A stretch of 34,150 nt of DNA from Phycisphaerae bacterium (lineage in GTDB: Bacteria; Planctomycetota; Phycisphaerae; Sedimentisphaerales; Anaerobacaceae). Shown here piece after piece: positions 1-8,251 of the stretch (position 1 is the stretch's first letter; every line of letters begins with the position of its first letter). The notes beneath the pieces were generated by a model, which saw nothing but the letters and a program-made list of their open reading frames with translations, ran no database searches and was not told the DNA's origin. Where the stretch lies: contig JAPLMX010000104.1 in NCBI GenBank assembly GCA_026386805.1, positions 1 to 34,150 of the forward strand, written 5' to 3'. Position numbers and translations under genes: made by a program.

Positions 1-15
1 TTGCCGTTCTTTCAT
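1..15 (-). CDS. Start of an unidentified minus-strand gene running off the left edge
   Basis: Only five codons (MKERQ) lie inside the window. The call rests on an ATG at 15-13 preceded on the minus strand by a good Shine-Dalgarno AGGAG (27-23) with a 7-nt spacer. It is divergent from the DUF2905 gene at 131. No function can be given. Confidence 0.4.
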
Positions 16-130
16 GGTAGTTCTCCTGGGCCCGGCGGGGCCTTCCTCAAGGGGAACTACCTACCCAAAAACACGCACGAAACGGCAGAGCCTTGTGAAT
101 GCTCACCGGCAGAGCCGGTGGTTAACGGAA

Positions 131-346
131 ATGCAATTTGGGAAGTGGCTGGTGGCGGCGGGGGCCGTCATCATTGCCATCGGTGTGCTTGTGATCCTGC
201 TGGGCAAGATCGGCTTGTTCCGCCTGCCCGGCGACTTCTCGTTCGGCGGGCGGAATTGGCGCGTCTATTTCCCCTTGGCCAGCAGCCTTCTGCTGTCTCT
301 CCTCCTGACTCTGGTCCTCTGGGTCATTCACCACTTCCGCCGATGA
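131..346 (+). CDS. DUF2905 family small membrane protein
   Basis: This 71-residue protein starts at the ATG at 131 (MQFGKWLVAAG). It has two hydrophobic segments, about residues 5-26 and 47-66. Between them lies the family signature GLFRLPGDFSF followed by a YFPLASSLLLS stretch. Length and motifs match DUF2905, a family of unknown function in many bacterial inner membranes. The reading frame is open further upstream to position 14, but the sequence there has no membrane-protein character, so the internal ATG is preferred. The 3' end overlaps the end of the convergent membrane-protein gene by 23 nt (324-346). Family assignment is good; the role is unknown. Confidence 0.8.
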   Translation: MQFGKWLVAAGAVIIAIGVLVILLGKIGLFRLPGDFSFGGRNWRVYFPLASSLLLSLLLTLVLWVIHHFRR

Positions 347-3300
347 GCCGGTAATACTGTGCCTTCCAATCCGACAGTCGGTGCTGGTCGATCAGAGTCC
401 GGATTTGTTGCACGTCCACATCGCGAGGTTGACCGGCCGTTGCCGCCGCCGGGACCGGCTCTTCGAGGATCGAAGGCATCACCCGCCGGAACTGGCTCAG
501 CGAGGCGCTCGCGACGAACAGCCCGCAGGCGGCGGCCGCCAGAAGCAACGATCGTCCTTTCCCCCGCGGCGTGTCCTGTGCGGCTGTGTGCCGGCAACGA
601 TCGCAATAAAGACAGTCGAGATGATCGGCGGCGGTCAGGCCGAATTCGCAGTGGCCGAACCACCGGGGCGGCATCCAGCGGCGCAGCAGGCGGGCGTGGT
701 TCAGCAACGACAGAAACGCCCCCACCGGGCACACATAGCGGCACCAGAAGCGAACGGAGAAGAGCGAGCCAACCAGGGCGATTCCCACCGCTCCCAGCAT
801 CCAGACCGGCCAACCGGCCCATGCCGCCCGCAGGCCAAAGACCAAGGTGAGCGGATCGCCCGCGAGCGTGCGGCGGTCGCGGGAGACGAAGAAGGCGGCG
901 ATCAGAACAGCCAGGACGACGTACTTGATGAAACGAGCCGGCCACATCGCGCTGCGCTGCGGGGCCGGTCGAAAGCGGCGGGGCAGGACGTACCCCAGCA
1001 GCTCCTGGGCCGCCCAGAACGGGCAGACGTAGCCGCAGTAGAGATTCCCGAACAGCAAGACGATCAGAGGCACTCCCACGACCAGCAGAAATACGCCCGT
1101 CAGGCCGGCGGTCGGCGCGTCGAGCGAGAGAAGGGTCGCGATCTGCTCGCTGGAGTATTGGGCGTTCCGGGCGACGCCGCCGACGAAGAGGGTCAGTGCC
1201 AACACGACGATCCGGCTCCAGAATCCGCCCCCCTGTGCCCCCATGAAGGCCGCCGTAAAGGCTCCCATCAGGTAGAGGCCCGTTCTGTCCGGCAGGTACT
1301 CTATCCACGACGGCGCTCCCACCTGGGCTGACGCCGGCGCGCCCCGAACCTCTTCCGTGAATCGCCGGCCGGAGGTCTGGAGCGCGTTGAGCACGGCTTG
1401 GGAGCTGATCGTCGCCCCTGTGACGGCATTGATGCCCGCCCAAGGCTTGACGCCGAAGAGCGGTGTGCCTTTCAGTGAGGCGAGCCAATCTCGGAGGAGG
1501 TCGAGATAGGATGGTGTCTCGTTGCTCTGCACGATGAGGAAATCAATCAGCTTGCCTGAGGCATCGACGTGAATCGCGAGGTTGAGCCTGCCGCCGAAGC
1601 CCCGAACCTCCGGTGCGAAATCAGCCGAGCTGAACACGTAGCCGGCCTGCTTTTGCGCGGCATCCATGACGGTGAAGTACGTTGCCCGGCGACCGCCCTT
1701 CTTGAGAATTACCGAGACCGATTGCGTCTGTTTTTCGCCGGTGAGCGCTCGCACCGCGGACTGGGGCAGAGCCGGTTGCAGGCGTGCCTCGGCGTGGGCG
1801 AGAACATTCGAGCCGAGGACGACACAAGAGACAACGGCGAACAGGACATATCCCGCTCGTCCCAGACCGGGACTCTCGTCGAGCAGGGCGGCCGGCTCTC
1901 GTTTCCGCAAGACAGCCGCCGGAACGTTGGCCAGGAGCGATCCGGCAAGGACCAACAGGGAGGTCCGGGTCCCCAGCACGGGAACCGCCAACAGGCTGGT
2001 TACCAACCCGCCGAGACAGGCCCCGAAATGGTCGGCGGTTTCAAGCCGACTGCCGGCTGCGCCGGAATTGAGAGCGCCGCCGGCAAGCTGGGCGGCCGCA
2101 ATCGGCCAGTAGCCACCACAGCACAGGCCCGACAGCGCGAAGGCGACCGCGAAGGCGGTATGGTCAAGACGCCAGCCCACTTCCGTCCCGGCAAACCAAC
2201 ACGCGATGGCCGCCAGGAGCAGCCCGTGCGCCGAGAGGATGTAAAGAAGCAGGATGTGCACGCCTGTAGGATGGGCTTTAGCCCATGCTGCTCTTGTCCG
2301 GCCTTTTCCGAATTCTCCGCATGGGCTAAAGCCCATCCTACCTAGCCCACTGCCAACGAGCGCCCCGGCCGTCAGACCCGCCATGAACAGCGACGAGATC
2401 ACGCCCACGTGCAGGTACAGCGACCCGAAACGCGTCTCATACACGTACATCAGGATGATGACGGTGGCGATGCCGACCCAACCGGTCGAGAAGACGAGGA
2501 ACGAACTGTCGAAACTCGATGCGTGGGGGCGGCCTGGTTGCCTCGTCAGAGCCCACGTGCGGAGGGCGGCAAAGACGAGAATCGGTATGACGAACGGCAG
2601 CCATCCGCTGATGACAAGCAGCTTGACGAATCGCGTGATCGATACGCCCGATTGGCGGGCGGCCAGCAGCAGGCCATACAGATGTGTCAGTGGACGGGAG
2701 TCCCGATTGATGAGCAGCTCCCGAGACAGATCGACCTTCTCATACGACTGCATCGCCTGGGCCGCGCGGTCCGGCAGGTAGATCGACAGCAGACCCGCCG
2801 GTGGAAATACCTTCTGTGACCCGTCCAGTGCCGCAAAGCGGTCCCGCAGAAGGGCCGGATCGCCCGTGAGAACCTGGGCGTCCGAAACAATGAGCCACGT
2901 CTGGTCGCCCGGCACCAGCACGAGATTCGAGAAGACCTGTTCCAGCGTCTTCTTCGCGGAGGCGCCGAGACTGACGAGCTCAGCGCCCATGACGGTCTCG
3001 TTGCCGGCAAGGCTAATGCCGAGGACGCCGCCATCGTGCAGCGCGGCCTTGACGGTCTCGTAGAACTCGACCGTGTAGTAACGGTTGAAGACAGAACTGG
3101 TCGTCTCCGGCAGGTTGACGATGACCAAATCGAAATGATCTCTGGTGCCATTGAGATACCGCCGGATTTCGTCCGCGACCGGATGGAAGCGTCGGTCATC
3201 CGCCCAGAATTGGCTCGGAACACGCTGGAGCAGCCACTGGGTGTACTCGCCATCCGGATTCGCCCAGGCTACCTCTTCCATCTGAGGCAGCCGGAGGAGC

Positions 3301-4205
3301 CGGCTGCATACGGCCAGGCCCGAGCCGATCACGAGGGCCCGCCTGGCTTGCGGGTTCTGGCACAGTGCGATAGCCACGGTCCGGCCGGCGTCCTCCTCAT
3401 TCGGCAAAGCTTCGCAGACGCCCCCGTCGCGCACGACGACCCACTGGGCGCGATACCGCCCGTAGACGTACTGTGCCTGGGCCGTGGAGAAGGCCCCTTC
3501 GAAGGTCTCGCGCGGCAGGAGCTTGCTCCACTCGACCGCCCGCACATGCTGAGCGACGCGTCCATCGGTTCCGGTGGCGAGGGCGACTGCCAACAGTGCG
3601 GCCAAGGCCAAGGAGAGGTATCCGCCTGTCTTGCGAAAGCCTGCGACGGCAACAGAAAGGAGCAGCACGAGGGCAAGCAAGGAGGACACGCGCAGTGCCG
3701 GCACGTGGAACGTCAGCAGGGCGGTCACCGCCAGGCCGCCGACGAAGCTGCCGGCCGCTTCGAGAATGTACACGCGGGAGATCGGGAAGCTGTCGGTTTG
3801 CCCGATCCACCGGCAGGCCAGCGGAAATAGTACGCCGGTCACGAGGCTGACCGGAGCGTTGACCGCCATCGCCCAGAAAACGATCGTCGGCACGGACATC
3901 AGGTCATACGAGGCGACGCCCGCCAGCTCGCGCACCTGGACGATCAAGAGAAACTGGCCGATAAAGGCCGGGAGGTACAGCAGGAACAGAAGCTCAGCGT
4001 GATGCAACAGTAAGTCCGCCAGCCGGTTCCAGCGTCGAACAAACAGGGCCCCGAGACCGACCCAGAGAAACCACGTGCCGAAGAAGACGCCGACGCTGAT
4101 GTCGTTGCCCTCGAACGCCGTGGTGAACTCGCGAAATAGGAGCGTCTGGGCCCCGATGGTGAACAGTCCGCAACTGAAGATCAGCAGGCCGCGGGCGAAT
4201 CTCAT
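324..4205 (-). CDS. Membrane fusion protein: spermidine-synthase-like module + FMN-binding domain + NosR/NapH-like Fe-S module
   Basis: The 1293-residue protein reads as a chain of modules. Residues 1 to about 220 are membrane segments like those before the catalytic part of membrane spermidine-synthase-like proteins. About 285-460 is a Rossmann/SAM-methyltransferase-like domain (RRALVIGSG, then HFDLVIVNLPE and a tyrosine-rich YYTVEFY). About 530-830 is a second membrane bundle. About 845-945 is an FMN-binding domain with VTGATISS near residue 928, the motif in which Thr carries covalent FMN in NqrC/RnfG/NosR proteins. The C-terminus has membrane helices with two CxxxCP motifs (YCGYVCP near 1055, WCRYVCP near 1153) and a CLYCDRC near 1198, as in NosR/NapH. 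The start ATG overlaps the stop of the MEMO-AMMECR1 gene (ATGA), so it is the last gene of that operon. I infer transmembrane electron transfer. A palindromic repeat sits in frame at 2266-2341. Polyamine synthesis is unlikely. Confidence 0.85.
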   Translation of the reverse strand: MRFARGLLIFSCGLFTIGAQTLLFREFTTAFEGNDISVGVFFGTWFLWVGLGALFVRRWNRLADLLLHHAELLFLLYLPAFIGQFLLIVQVRELAGVASYDLMSVPTIVFWAMAVNAPVSLVTGVLFPLACRWIGQTDSFPISRVYILEAAGSFVGGLAVTALLTFHVPALRVSSLLALVLLLSVAVAGFRKTGGYLSLALAALLAVALATGTDGRVAQHVRAVEWSKLLPRETFEGAFSTAQAQYVYGRYRAQWVVVRDGGVCEALPNEEDAGRTVAIALCQNPQARRALVIGSGLAVCSRLLRLPQMEEVAWANPDGEYTQWLLQRVPSQFWADDRRFHPVADEIRRYLNGTRDHFDLVIVNLPETTSSVFNRYYTVEFYETVKAALHDGGVLGISLAGNETVMGAELVSLGASAKKTLEQVFSNLVLVPGDQTWLIVSDAQVLTGDPALLRDRFAALDGSQKVFPPAGLLSIYLPDRAAQAMQSYEKVDLSRELLINRDSRPLTHLYGLLLAARQSGVSITRFVKLLVISGWLPFVIPILVFAALRTWALTRQPGRPHASSFDSSFLVFSTGWVGIATVIILMYVYETRFGSLYLHVGVISSLFMAGLTAGALVGSGLGRMGFSPCGEFGKGRTRAAWAKAHPTGVHILLLYILSAHGLLLAAIACWFAGTEVGWRLDHTAFAVAFALSGLCCGGYWPIAAAQLAGGALNSGAAGSRLETADHFGACLGGLVTSLLAVPVLGTRTSLLVLAGSLLANVPAAVLRKREPAALLDESPGLGRAGYVLFAVVSCVVLGSNVLAHAEARLQPALPQSAVRALTGEKQTQSVSVILKKGGRRATYFTVMDAAQKQAGYVFSSADFAPEVRGFGGRLNLAIHVDASGKLIDFLIVQSNETPSYLDLLRDWLASLKGTPLFGVKPWAGINAVTGATISSQAVLNALQTSGRRFTEEVRGAPASAQVGAPSWIEYLPDRTGLYLMGAFTAAFMGAQGGGFWSRIVVLALTLFVGGVARNAQYSSEQIATLLSLDAPTAGLTGVFLLVVGVPLIVLLFGNLYCGYVCPFWAAQELLGYVLPRRFRPAPQRSAMWPARFIKYVVLAVLIAAFFVSRDRRTLAGDPLTLVFGLRAAWAGWPVWMLGAVGIALVGSLFSVRFWCRYVCPVGAFLSLLNHARLLRRWMPPRWFGHCEFGLTAADHLDCLYCDRCRHTAAQDTPRGKGRSLLLAAAACGLFVASASLSQFRRVMPSILEEPVPAAATAGQPRDVDVQQIRTLIDQHRLSDWKAQYYRLIGGSGE
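2266..2341. repeat. Palindromic repeat embedded in frame in the membrane-protein gene
   Basis: Two perfect 22-bp arms (2266-2287 and 2320-2341; core GGATGGGCTTTAGCCCAT) flank a 32-nt loop. On the coding strand it reads RMGFSPC...WAKAHPT without a stop. The same arm occurs in the intergenic copy at 18380-18452. The insertion falls in a loop between two predicted membrane helices, which probably explains why it is tolerated. Confidence 0.85.
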
Positions 4206-5809
4206 GGCTCTTCACCAAAAACCTCCGCCTGGAAGACAAGGAAGCTCGCCCCCTCTTTCCAGGCGTCTGCCGGTAGTCCGGCCTTCTCAGATAAGTACCG
4301 CAACGTGGTCTCCAGGTTCCAGCCCTGCTCGGGCGCCACCTGCGGCAGGAACACGGCGGAGTGTCCATCCTTGTTCAAGACCATGCCATCGACGCCGATG
4401 CGGATGTCCCGCCACGAGGCAACCGGCGTCGGAGGCGTCAGGGCGGAAATCTCGACTTTGATCTGGTCGTACTCGTCCTTCTGAAGCTGCGGGAACCGCC
4501 GGTCGCCGAAACCGGCGTAGATCGCGTTCGTAATCACCGACTTGTACAGCGGACGTTGGGGGAAGATGTCCCCGACGCAGCCGCGCAACTGGCCGTTCTT
4601 CTTCAACGTCACGAACGCGGCCCGCGGCGGCTTCACCGACTCCGACGCCGCGAAGTTCAGGTCGGCCGGCTCGGGCACCCGCTGATGATCCAGGGCGTAC
4701 CGGATCGTCTGCCGCACCAGGGAGAGGAGCTGCTTCTTATCCTCCGGCGACAGTGCCGCCTGGCTGGCCGGCGCCGCCGGCGGGGCGGCGGCCGTGGCCC
4801 ATCTCCCGTGGAATGCCGCAGCCAGATAGCTGACGGAATTCGTGTAGTCGCCCGTCAGTTCGCCGGAGGTGGCGTACCGGACGAGCTCGGCCTTCGCATC
4901 TTGGCCAAGCGTCTCCAGCAGGACGGCGATGGGAACACGGCCGCAGATGGTCGCGCCGGTGCTGTCCGTGTAAGCGAGCAAGCCCTGGGCGTCCCGTTTC
5001 TCAATGAACGCAAAGGCCCCCATGTCGAGCTTCTTGAGGCCCTCGGGGATGTTCTCCTTGAAAGGCACGTACTGGTATTGCGGGCCGTAGTGCGTGAAGT
5101 CGGAACTGGCGACGACCAGCGTGTCGGCGTCGATCAGGCTCGCCAGAATCCGGCCGGCTTTCGCGATCGTCTCATAGGAACATTGTCCCGCCACGATCAG
5201 GACGAGCTTGAAGTCGCTGAGCTGGTACTGGAGCAGCGGCACCTCGATCTGGACGCTGTGCTCCTGCTGATAGGCGGCCGGCACATCCTGAAAGAGCGGG
5301 TACTGCAAGAGTCTCTCCGCGAACTCCACGTCCAGAGGGACTCGGCCCAGCGGCGTCTCGTAGTGCGTCGCGCGCGGCACGCTGAACAGGTCCTCCATCG
5401 GCAGCCGGTGCGTCGGGCCGATCACGACGACCCGCTTGAAGCGATGGCCGAGCGACTGGACGCCGCAGGCGGCGGTCGGCCCGGAATACTGGTAGCCGGC
5501 GTGCGGCAGGATCAGGGCAATAACATCCCCCTTCGGCTCTATCACGGCCTTCTCGAAGTAGCCCGCGAGCTCCGCGCGCAACGCGTTCGGGTCGGCCTTG
5601 TACCAGGTTCCCGCGAGAGTAGATTTCATCACATCCATAGTCGCTGGCTTGGCCTGTGTCGCTGTCCGCATTGGCCCCGTTCCCGGCGAGTCCTTCGCGG
5701 CAGGCGTTGTCAGCAACCGTGCGACAAACGATCCTCCAATGGCGAGCGCCGCCAACGCCGCACACAACGCAATAATGATCGGAATCGCCTTGACTGATCG
5801 AGTGTACAT
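4202..5809 (-). CDS. amrB: AmmeMemoRadiSam system protein B-A fusion (MEMO-like + AMMECR1 domain), membrane anchored
   Basis: The 535-residue protein begins with an uncleaved signal/anchor helix (about residues 8-32), so the rest is probably extracytoplasmic. Residues 60-336 are a MEMO domain, related to class III extradiol dioxygenases. The candidate metal ligands are His103 (PHAGYQYSG), His134 (GPTHR) and Cys289 (GATICG), matching by position the His/His/Cys site of human MEMO1; His184 (EHSVQIE) is also conserved-looking. After an Ala/Pro linker, residues 355-535 are an AMMECR1 domain with its LRGCVG signature at 408-413. In many genomes A and B are separate genes; here they are fused. The ATG is 1 nt after the stop of the Tat peptide gene, and the stop overlaps the next start (ATGA). 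The reaction is not known for this family. Confidence 0.92.
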   Translation of the reverse strand: MYTRSVKAIPIIIALCAALAALAIGGSFVARLLTTPAAKDSPGTGPMRTATQAKPATMDVMKSTLAGTWYKADPNALRAELAGYFEKAVIEPKGDVIALILPHAGYQYSGPTAACGVQSLGHRFKRVVVIGPTHRLPMEDLFSVPRATHYETPLGRVPLDVEFAERLLQYPLFQDVPAAYQQEHSVQIEVPLLQYQLSDFKLVLIVAGQCSYETIAKAGRILASLIDADTLVVASSDFTHYGPQYQYVPFKENIPEGLKKLDMGAFAFIEKRDAQGLLAYTDSTGATICGRVPIAVLLETLGQDAKAELVRYATSGELTGDYTNSVSYLAAAFHGRWATAAAPPAAPASQAALSPEDKKQLLSLVRQTIRYALDHQRVPEPADLNFAASESVKPPRAAFVTLKKNGQLRGCVGDIFPQRPLYKSVITNAIYAGFGDRRFPQLQKDEYDQIKVEISALTPPTPVASWRDIRIGVDGMVLNKDGHSAVFLPQVAPEQGWNLETTLRYLSEKAGLPADAWKEGASFLVFQAEVFGEEP

Positions 5810-5810
5810 T

Positions 5811-6032
5811 TTAGCCGCTCCATTTGGACTGCTTGCATATATCTCTCATCGGCACGACGGTACCGGGATACTTCGCCGGCCAATGTGGCGAGGGCGTCCC
5901 GCCCTTGTAGCTCGCTGGCGTTTTGCCGGCGAGAAGACTGCTCAGATGCAAGGGCGAGACGCCCTCGCCACGGCTTGCGCCGGCCGCCGATGCCACGCCG
6001 GCCACGGCCCGCACGAACTCCCGTCGCGTCAT
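5811..6032 (-). CDS. Small Tat-signal peptide gene of the AmmeMemoRadiSam operon
   Basis: The 73-residue product begins MTRREFVRAVAGVASAAGA, a twin-arginine-type signal followed by a small-residue hydrophobic stretch. It ends in a charged tail, KYPGTVVPMRDICKQSKWSG. Its ATG overlaps the amrS stop (ATGA at 6032-6029), and its TAA is separated from the amrB start by one base, so all operon junctions are coupled; this is the main evidence that it is a gene. Residues of roughly 22-52 are encoded by a palindromic repeat (5885-5971) inserted in frame, so the ancestral protein was probably only about 43 residues. The function is unknown. It could be an exported partner or a peptide substrate of the radical SAM enzyme; that is speculation. 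Confidence 0.7.
   Translation of the reverse strand: MTRREFVRAVAGVASAAGASRGEGVSPLHLSSLLAGKTPASYKGGTPSPHWPAKYPGTVVPMRDICKQSKWSG
5885..5971. repeat. Palindromic repeat inserted in frame in the small Tat peptide gene
   Basis: The arms at 5885-5907 and 5949-5971 are inverted copies matching at 22 of 23 positions (core GGCGAGGGCGT). A second, smaller hairpin (CTCGCTGGC / GCCGGCGAG, 5911-5933) lies in the loop. On the coding strand it translates as RGEGVSPLH...GGTPSPHW with no stop. Confidence 0.8.
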
Positions 6033-7000
6033 TTCCATATCCCGTAAATCTCCTGGCCGCAATCGGGGCAATGCCCGTCTTTGAGCCGATTTTGCAGGAC
6101 GGCGAAGCCGACCCGCTCGAGCAGCAGCTTCCGGCACTGCGGGCAATAGGTGTTCTCGCCATTGGCGCTCTGGCGGTTCCCGATGTAGACGTACTCCAGA
6201 CCCTCACCGGCTGCGATGTCGCGCGCCGACTCCAGGACCTGCAGGGAGGTTGGCGGCAGGTGCCGCATCTTGTACATGGGGGTAAAACCATCAAAATGCA
6301 AAGGGGTCTCCTTGTCCAGATTCGCTCGGACCCAACGGGCCAGATTCCGTATCTCCTCGGGCTTGTCGTTCAGCGTGGGGATAATCAGATTGACCACCTC
6401 GACGTGGACGCCCATCGACTTGGCGACCACCAGGGCGTTCTGGACCGGCTTGAGGGTCGCCGAGCAAACGTCCCGATAGAAGGCGTCGGAGACCGATTTC
6501 AGATCGATCCGCGCCACGGCGATATGTTGCAGCAGGTCCCGCCACGGCGGCTCGTTGATGTAGGCGGCCGTCACCAGGACACTGCGGATGCCCGCCTCCT
6601 TGGCCAGTTTCGCGATGTCATAGGCGTACTCGTAATAGACCACCGGGTCGGTGTAAGTGTAGGCGATGGACGGGCACTGGTACTGCTTGGCCAGGGCGAC
6701 GACTTTCTCGGGCGGGCACGCGGAAGCGTGGCTGTCCTCCGGGTTCGCCTGCGAGATCTCCCAGTTCTGGCAGTTCTTGCAGTGCAGGTTGCATCCGACG
6801 GTGGCGATGGACAGAATCGGCGTGCCCGGCAGAAAGTGAAACACCGGCTTTTTCTCCACCGGGTCGATGCTCGCGGAGCACGGGTAGCCGTAGACGACGC
6901 TGTGCAGCACGCCGTCGAGATTGATGCGCACCCGGCACTCGCCGCTTTGGCCCGGCCCGATCAGGCACCCCTTCGGGCATAGCTCACATTGCACCTTCAC
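6029..7000 (-). CDS. amrS: AmmeMemoRadiSam system radical SAM enzyme
   Basis: The 323-residue protein has an N-terminal Cys cluster (C5, C8, C12, C22). The radical SAM CxxxCxxC motif is at C70/C74/C77 (GCNLHCKNC), which binds the 4Fe-4S cluster that cleaves S-adenosylmethionine. The C-terminus has two CxxC pairs (CPQC near 283, CPDC near 311) resembling a zinc ribbon. Length and order fit the PflA-like AmmeMemoRadiSam enzyme family; no signal peptide is visible, so it should be cytoplasmic. The start is GTG at 7000 with AGAGGG six bases upstream. It is the first gene of the four-gene operon and is driven by the extended -10 promoter at 7069-7077. The substrate of this family is not established. 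Confidence 0.92.
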   Translation of the reverse strand: MKVQCELCPKGCLIGPGQSGECRVRINLDGVLHSVVYGYPCSASIDPVEKKPVFHFLPGTPILSIATVGCNLHCKNCQNWEISQANPEDSHASACPPEKVVALAKQYQCPSIAYTYTDPVVYYEYAYDIAKLAKEAGIRSVLVTAAYINEPPWRDLLQHIAVARIDLKSVSDAFYRDVCSATLKPVQNALVVAKSMGVHVEVVNLIIPTLNDKPEEIRNLARWVRANLDKETPLHFDGFTPMYKMRHLPPTSLQVLESARDIAAGEGLEYVYIGNRQSANGENTYCPQCRKLLLERVGFAVLQNRLKDGHCPDCGQEIYGIWK

Positions 7001-7068
7001 GTGAAGCCCTCTTTGCTACAGCCATTCCATGGACTTCCTGGACGTCTTCACGGCTTCGACACACCGGC

Positions 7069-7077
7069 ATTATACCA
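7069..7077 (-). promoter_or_regulatory. Extended -10 promoter for the amrS operon
   Basis: On the minus strand the sequence reads TGGTATAAT, an exact extended -10 element (TGnTATAAT). No good -35 is seen, as is common for extended -10 promoters. Transcription would begin near 7062, giving a leader of about 60 nt before the GTG at 7000. Confidence 0.5.
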
Positions 7078-7103
7078 AGTGCAGGAACATTTTTCCGAGT
7101 CTC

Positions 7104-7132
7104 TTGACTATGGCGGGCGTATCCTTTATAAA
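7104..7132 (+). promoter_or_regulatory. Sigma-70-type promoter for the CorA-family gene
   Basis: TTGACT (7104-7109), a 17-bp spacer and TATAAA (7127-7132) match the consensus at 10 of 12 positions. The start codon is at 7201, so the leader would be about 60 nt. It lies back to back with the amrS promoter. Confidence 0.55.
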
Positions 7133-7200
7133 GTAGGCGCATACCTACGGCAGTGTCGCGATGGCTACAATCAGTTGGTTGAGGTCGATGGGATGGGTCC

Positions 7201-8115
7201 ATGTTGACACACTTGTACATCAAGGACGGCAAGCTTACGGAAACCGGCGAAGGCGAGGCCCCGGTGTGGGTCTACACGGCCCCGGATGAAGCCGAGCGTC
7301 GGTATCTCGTCGACCAGATCAAGCTCGACGAGCACACCCTGAGTTCGGCCCTGGACCCCGACGAATTGAGCCGACTCGAATTCGAGCCCGACCACGCCGC
7401 GATCATCTTCAAGCGTCCGAAGCGCTATACGGCCGAGGACAATTTCCTTTTCCGAGTGCTGTCCACGGGCGTCTTTCTCTTCAAAGACCGCGTCATCATC
7501 GTCAGGGCCGACGAAGCCGCTTTGTTCGAGGGCCGCCCCTTCATCAAAATGCAGTCCGTGCAGGATGTGTTTCTCAAGTTGGTCTACCGGGCGATCTCGC
7601 ATTTCGTCGAGCACCTGCGCGGCATCAATCTGATCTCCAACGAGCTCGAGCAGCAGATCAATCTTGCGATGGAGAACAAGTACCTGCTCAACCTGTTCAC
7701 CCTGGAGAAGAGCCTTGTCTACTACCTCAGCGCCATCAACTCGAACGGCATGCTCATCGAGAAATTGCGAAACGCCGCCTCCAAGATGGGATTCAGCCCC
7801 GACAATGTCGAATTCCTCGATGATATTCTGATCGAGAACAACCAGTGCCGAGGCCAGACCGAGATCTACTCCCAGGTGTTGTCCAGCCTGATGGATGCCC
7901 GCGCCTCGATCATCAGCAACAACCTCAACCTGCGCATCAAGGCCCTCACGATCATCACTATCGGCATCATGCTGCCGACCCTGATCGTCAGCATCTTCTC
8001 CATGAACGTCCGGATCCCGCTGGAGCCGTATCACCACGCCTTCTGGATCATCACGGGCCTCGCCGCTATCTCCGTCGCGGTCATCGCCTTCCTTTGGCGC
8101 AGGTATCATTGGTAG
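7201..8115 (+). CDS. CorA-family divalent cation transporter
   Basis: The 304-residue protein has the CorA layout: a soluble N-terminal alpha/beta domain (to about 145), a long helical stalk (about 145-240) and two C-terminal membrane helices (about 245-268 and 278-298). The pore signature after the first helix is SMNV (FSMNVRIP) rather than the usual GMN. The short charged C-terminus (RRYHW) fits the family. It probably forms a pentameric channel for Mg2+ or another divalent ion such as Co2+, Ni2+ or Zn2+; the SMN variant makes the exact ion uncertain. It is transcribed divergently from amrS; no functional link is evident. Confidence 0.88.
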   Translation: MLTHLYIKDGKLTETGEGEAPVWVYTAPDEAERRYLVDQIKLDEHTLSSALDPDELSRLEFEPDHAAIIFKRPKRYTAEDNFLFRVLSTGVFLFKDRVIIVRADEAALFEGRPFIKMQSVQDVFLKLVYRAISHFVEHLRGINLISNELEQQINLAMENKYLLNLFTLEKSLVYYLSAINSNGMLIEKLRNAASKMGFSPDNVEFLDDILIENNQCRGQTEIYSQVLSSLMDARASIISNNLNLRIKALTIITIGIMLPTLIVSIFSMNVRIPLEPYHHAFWIITGLAAISVAVIAFLWRRYHW

Positions 8116-8251
8116 CGCCCGGTGCGGCAACCTGGAATCGCCGGCAACGGTCACAAGCTTGACCGTATAATATGCTCTGACGCCCCTGGAATTGGGAATC
8201 CTCGCGTGGTACAATACATGGCCGTGATGGGTCTCTTTCGGGAAGAGCCGA

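Noticed and set aside
4361..5797. Long plus-strand open frame opposite the MEMO-AMMECR1 gene
   Set aside because: It is the antisense shadow of a clear gene in GC-rich DNA; the translation is Arg/Gly-rich with no motifs.
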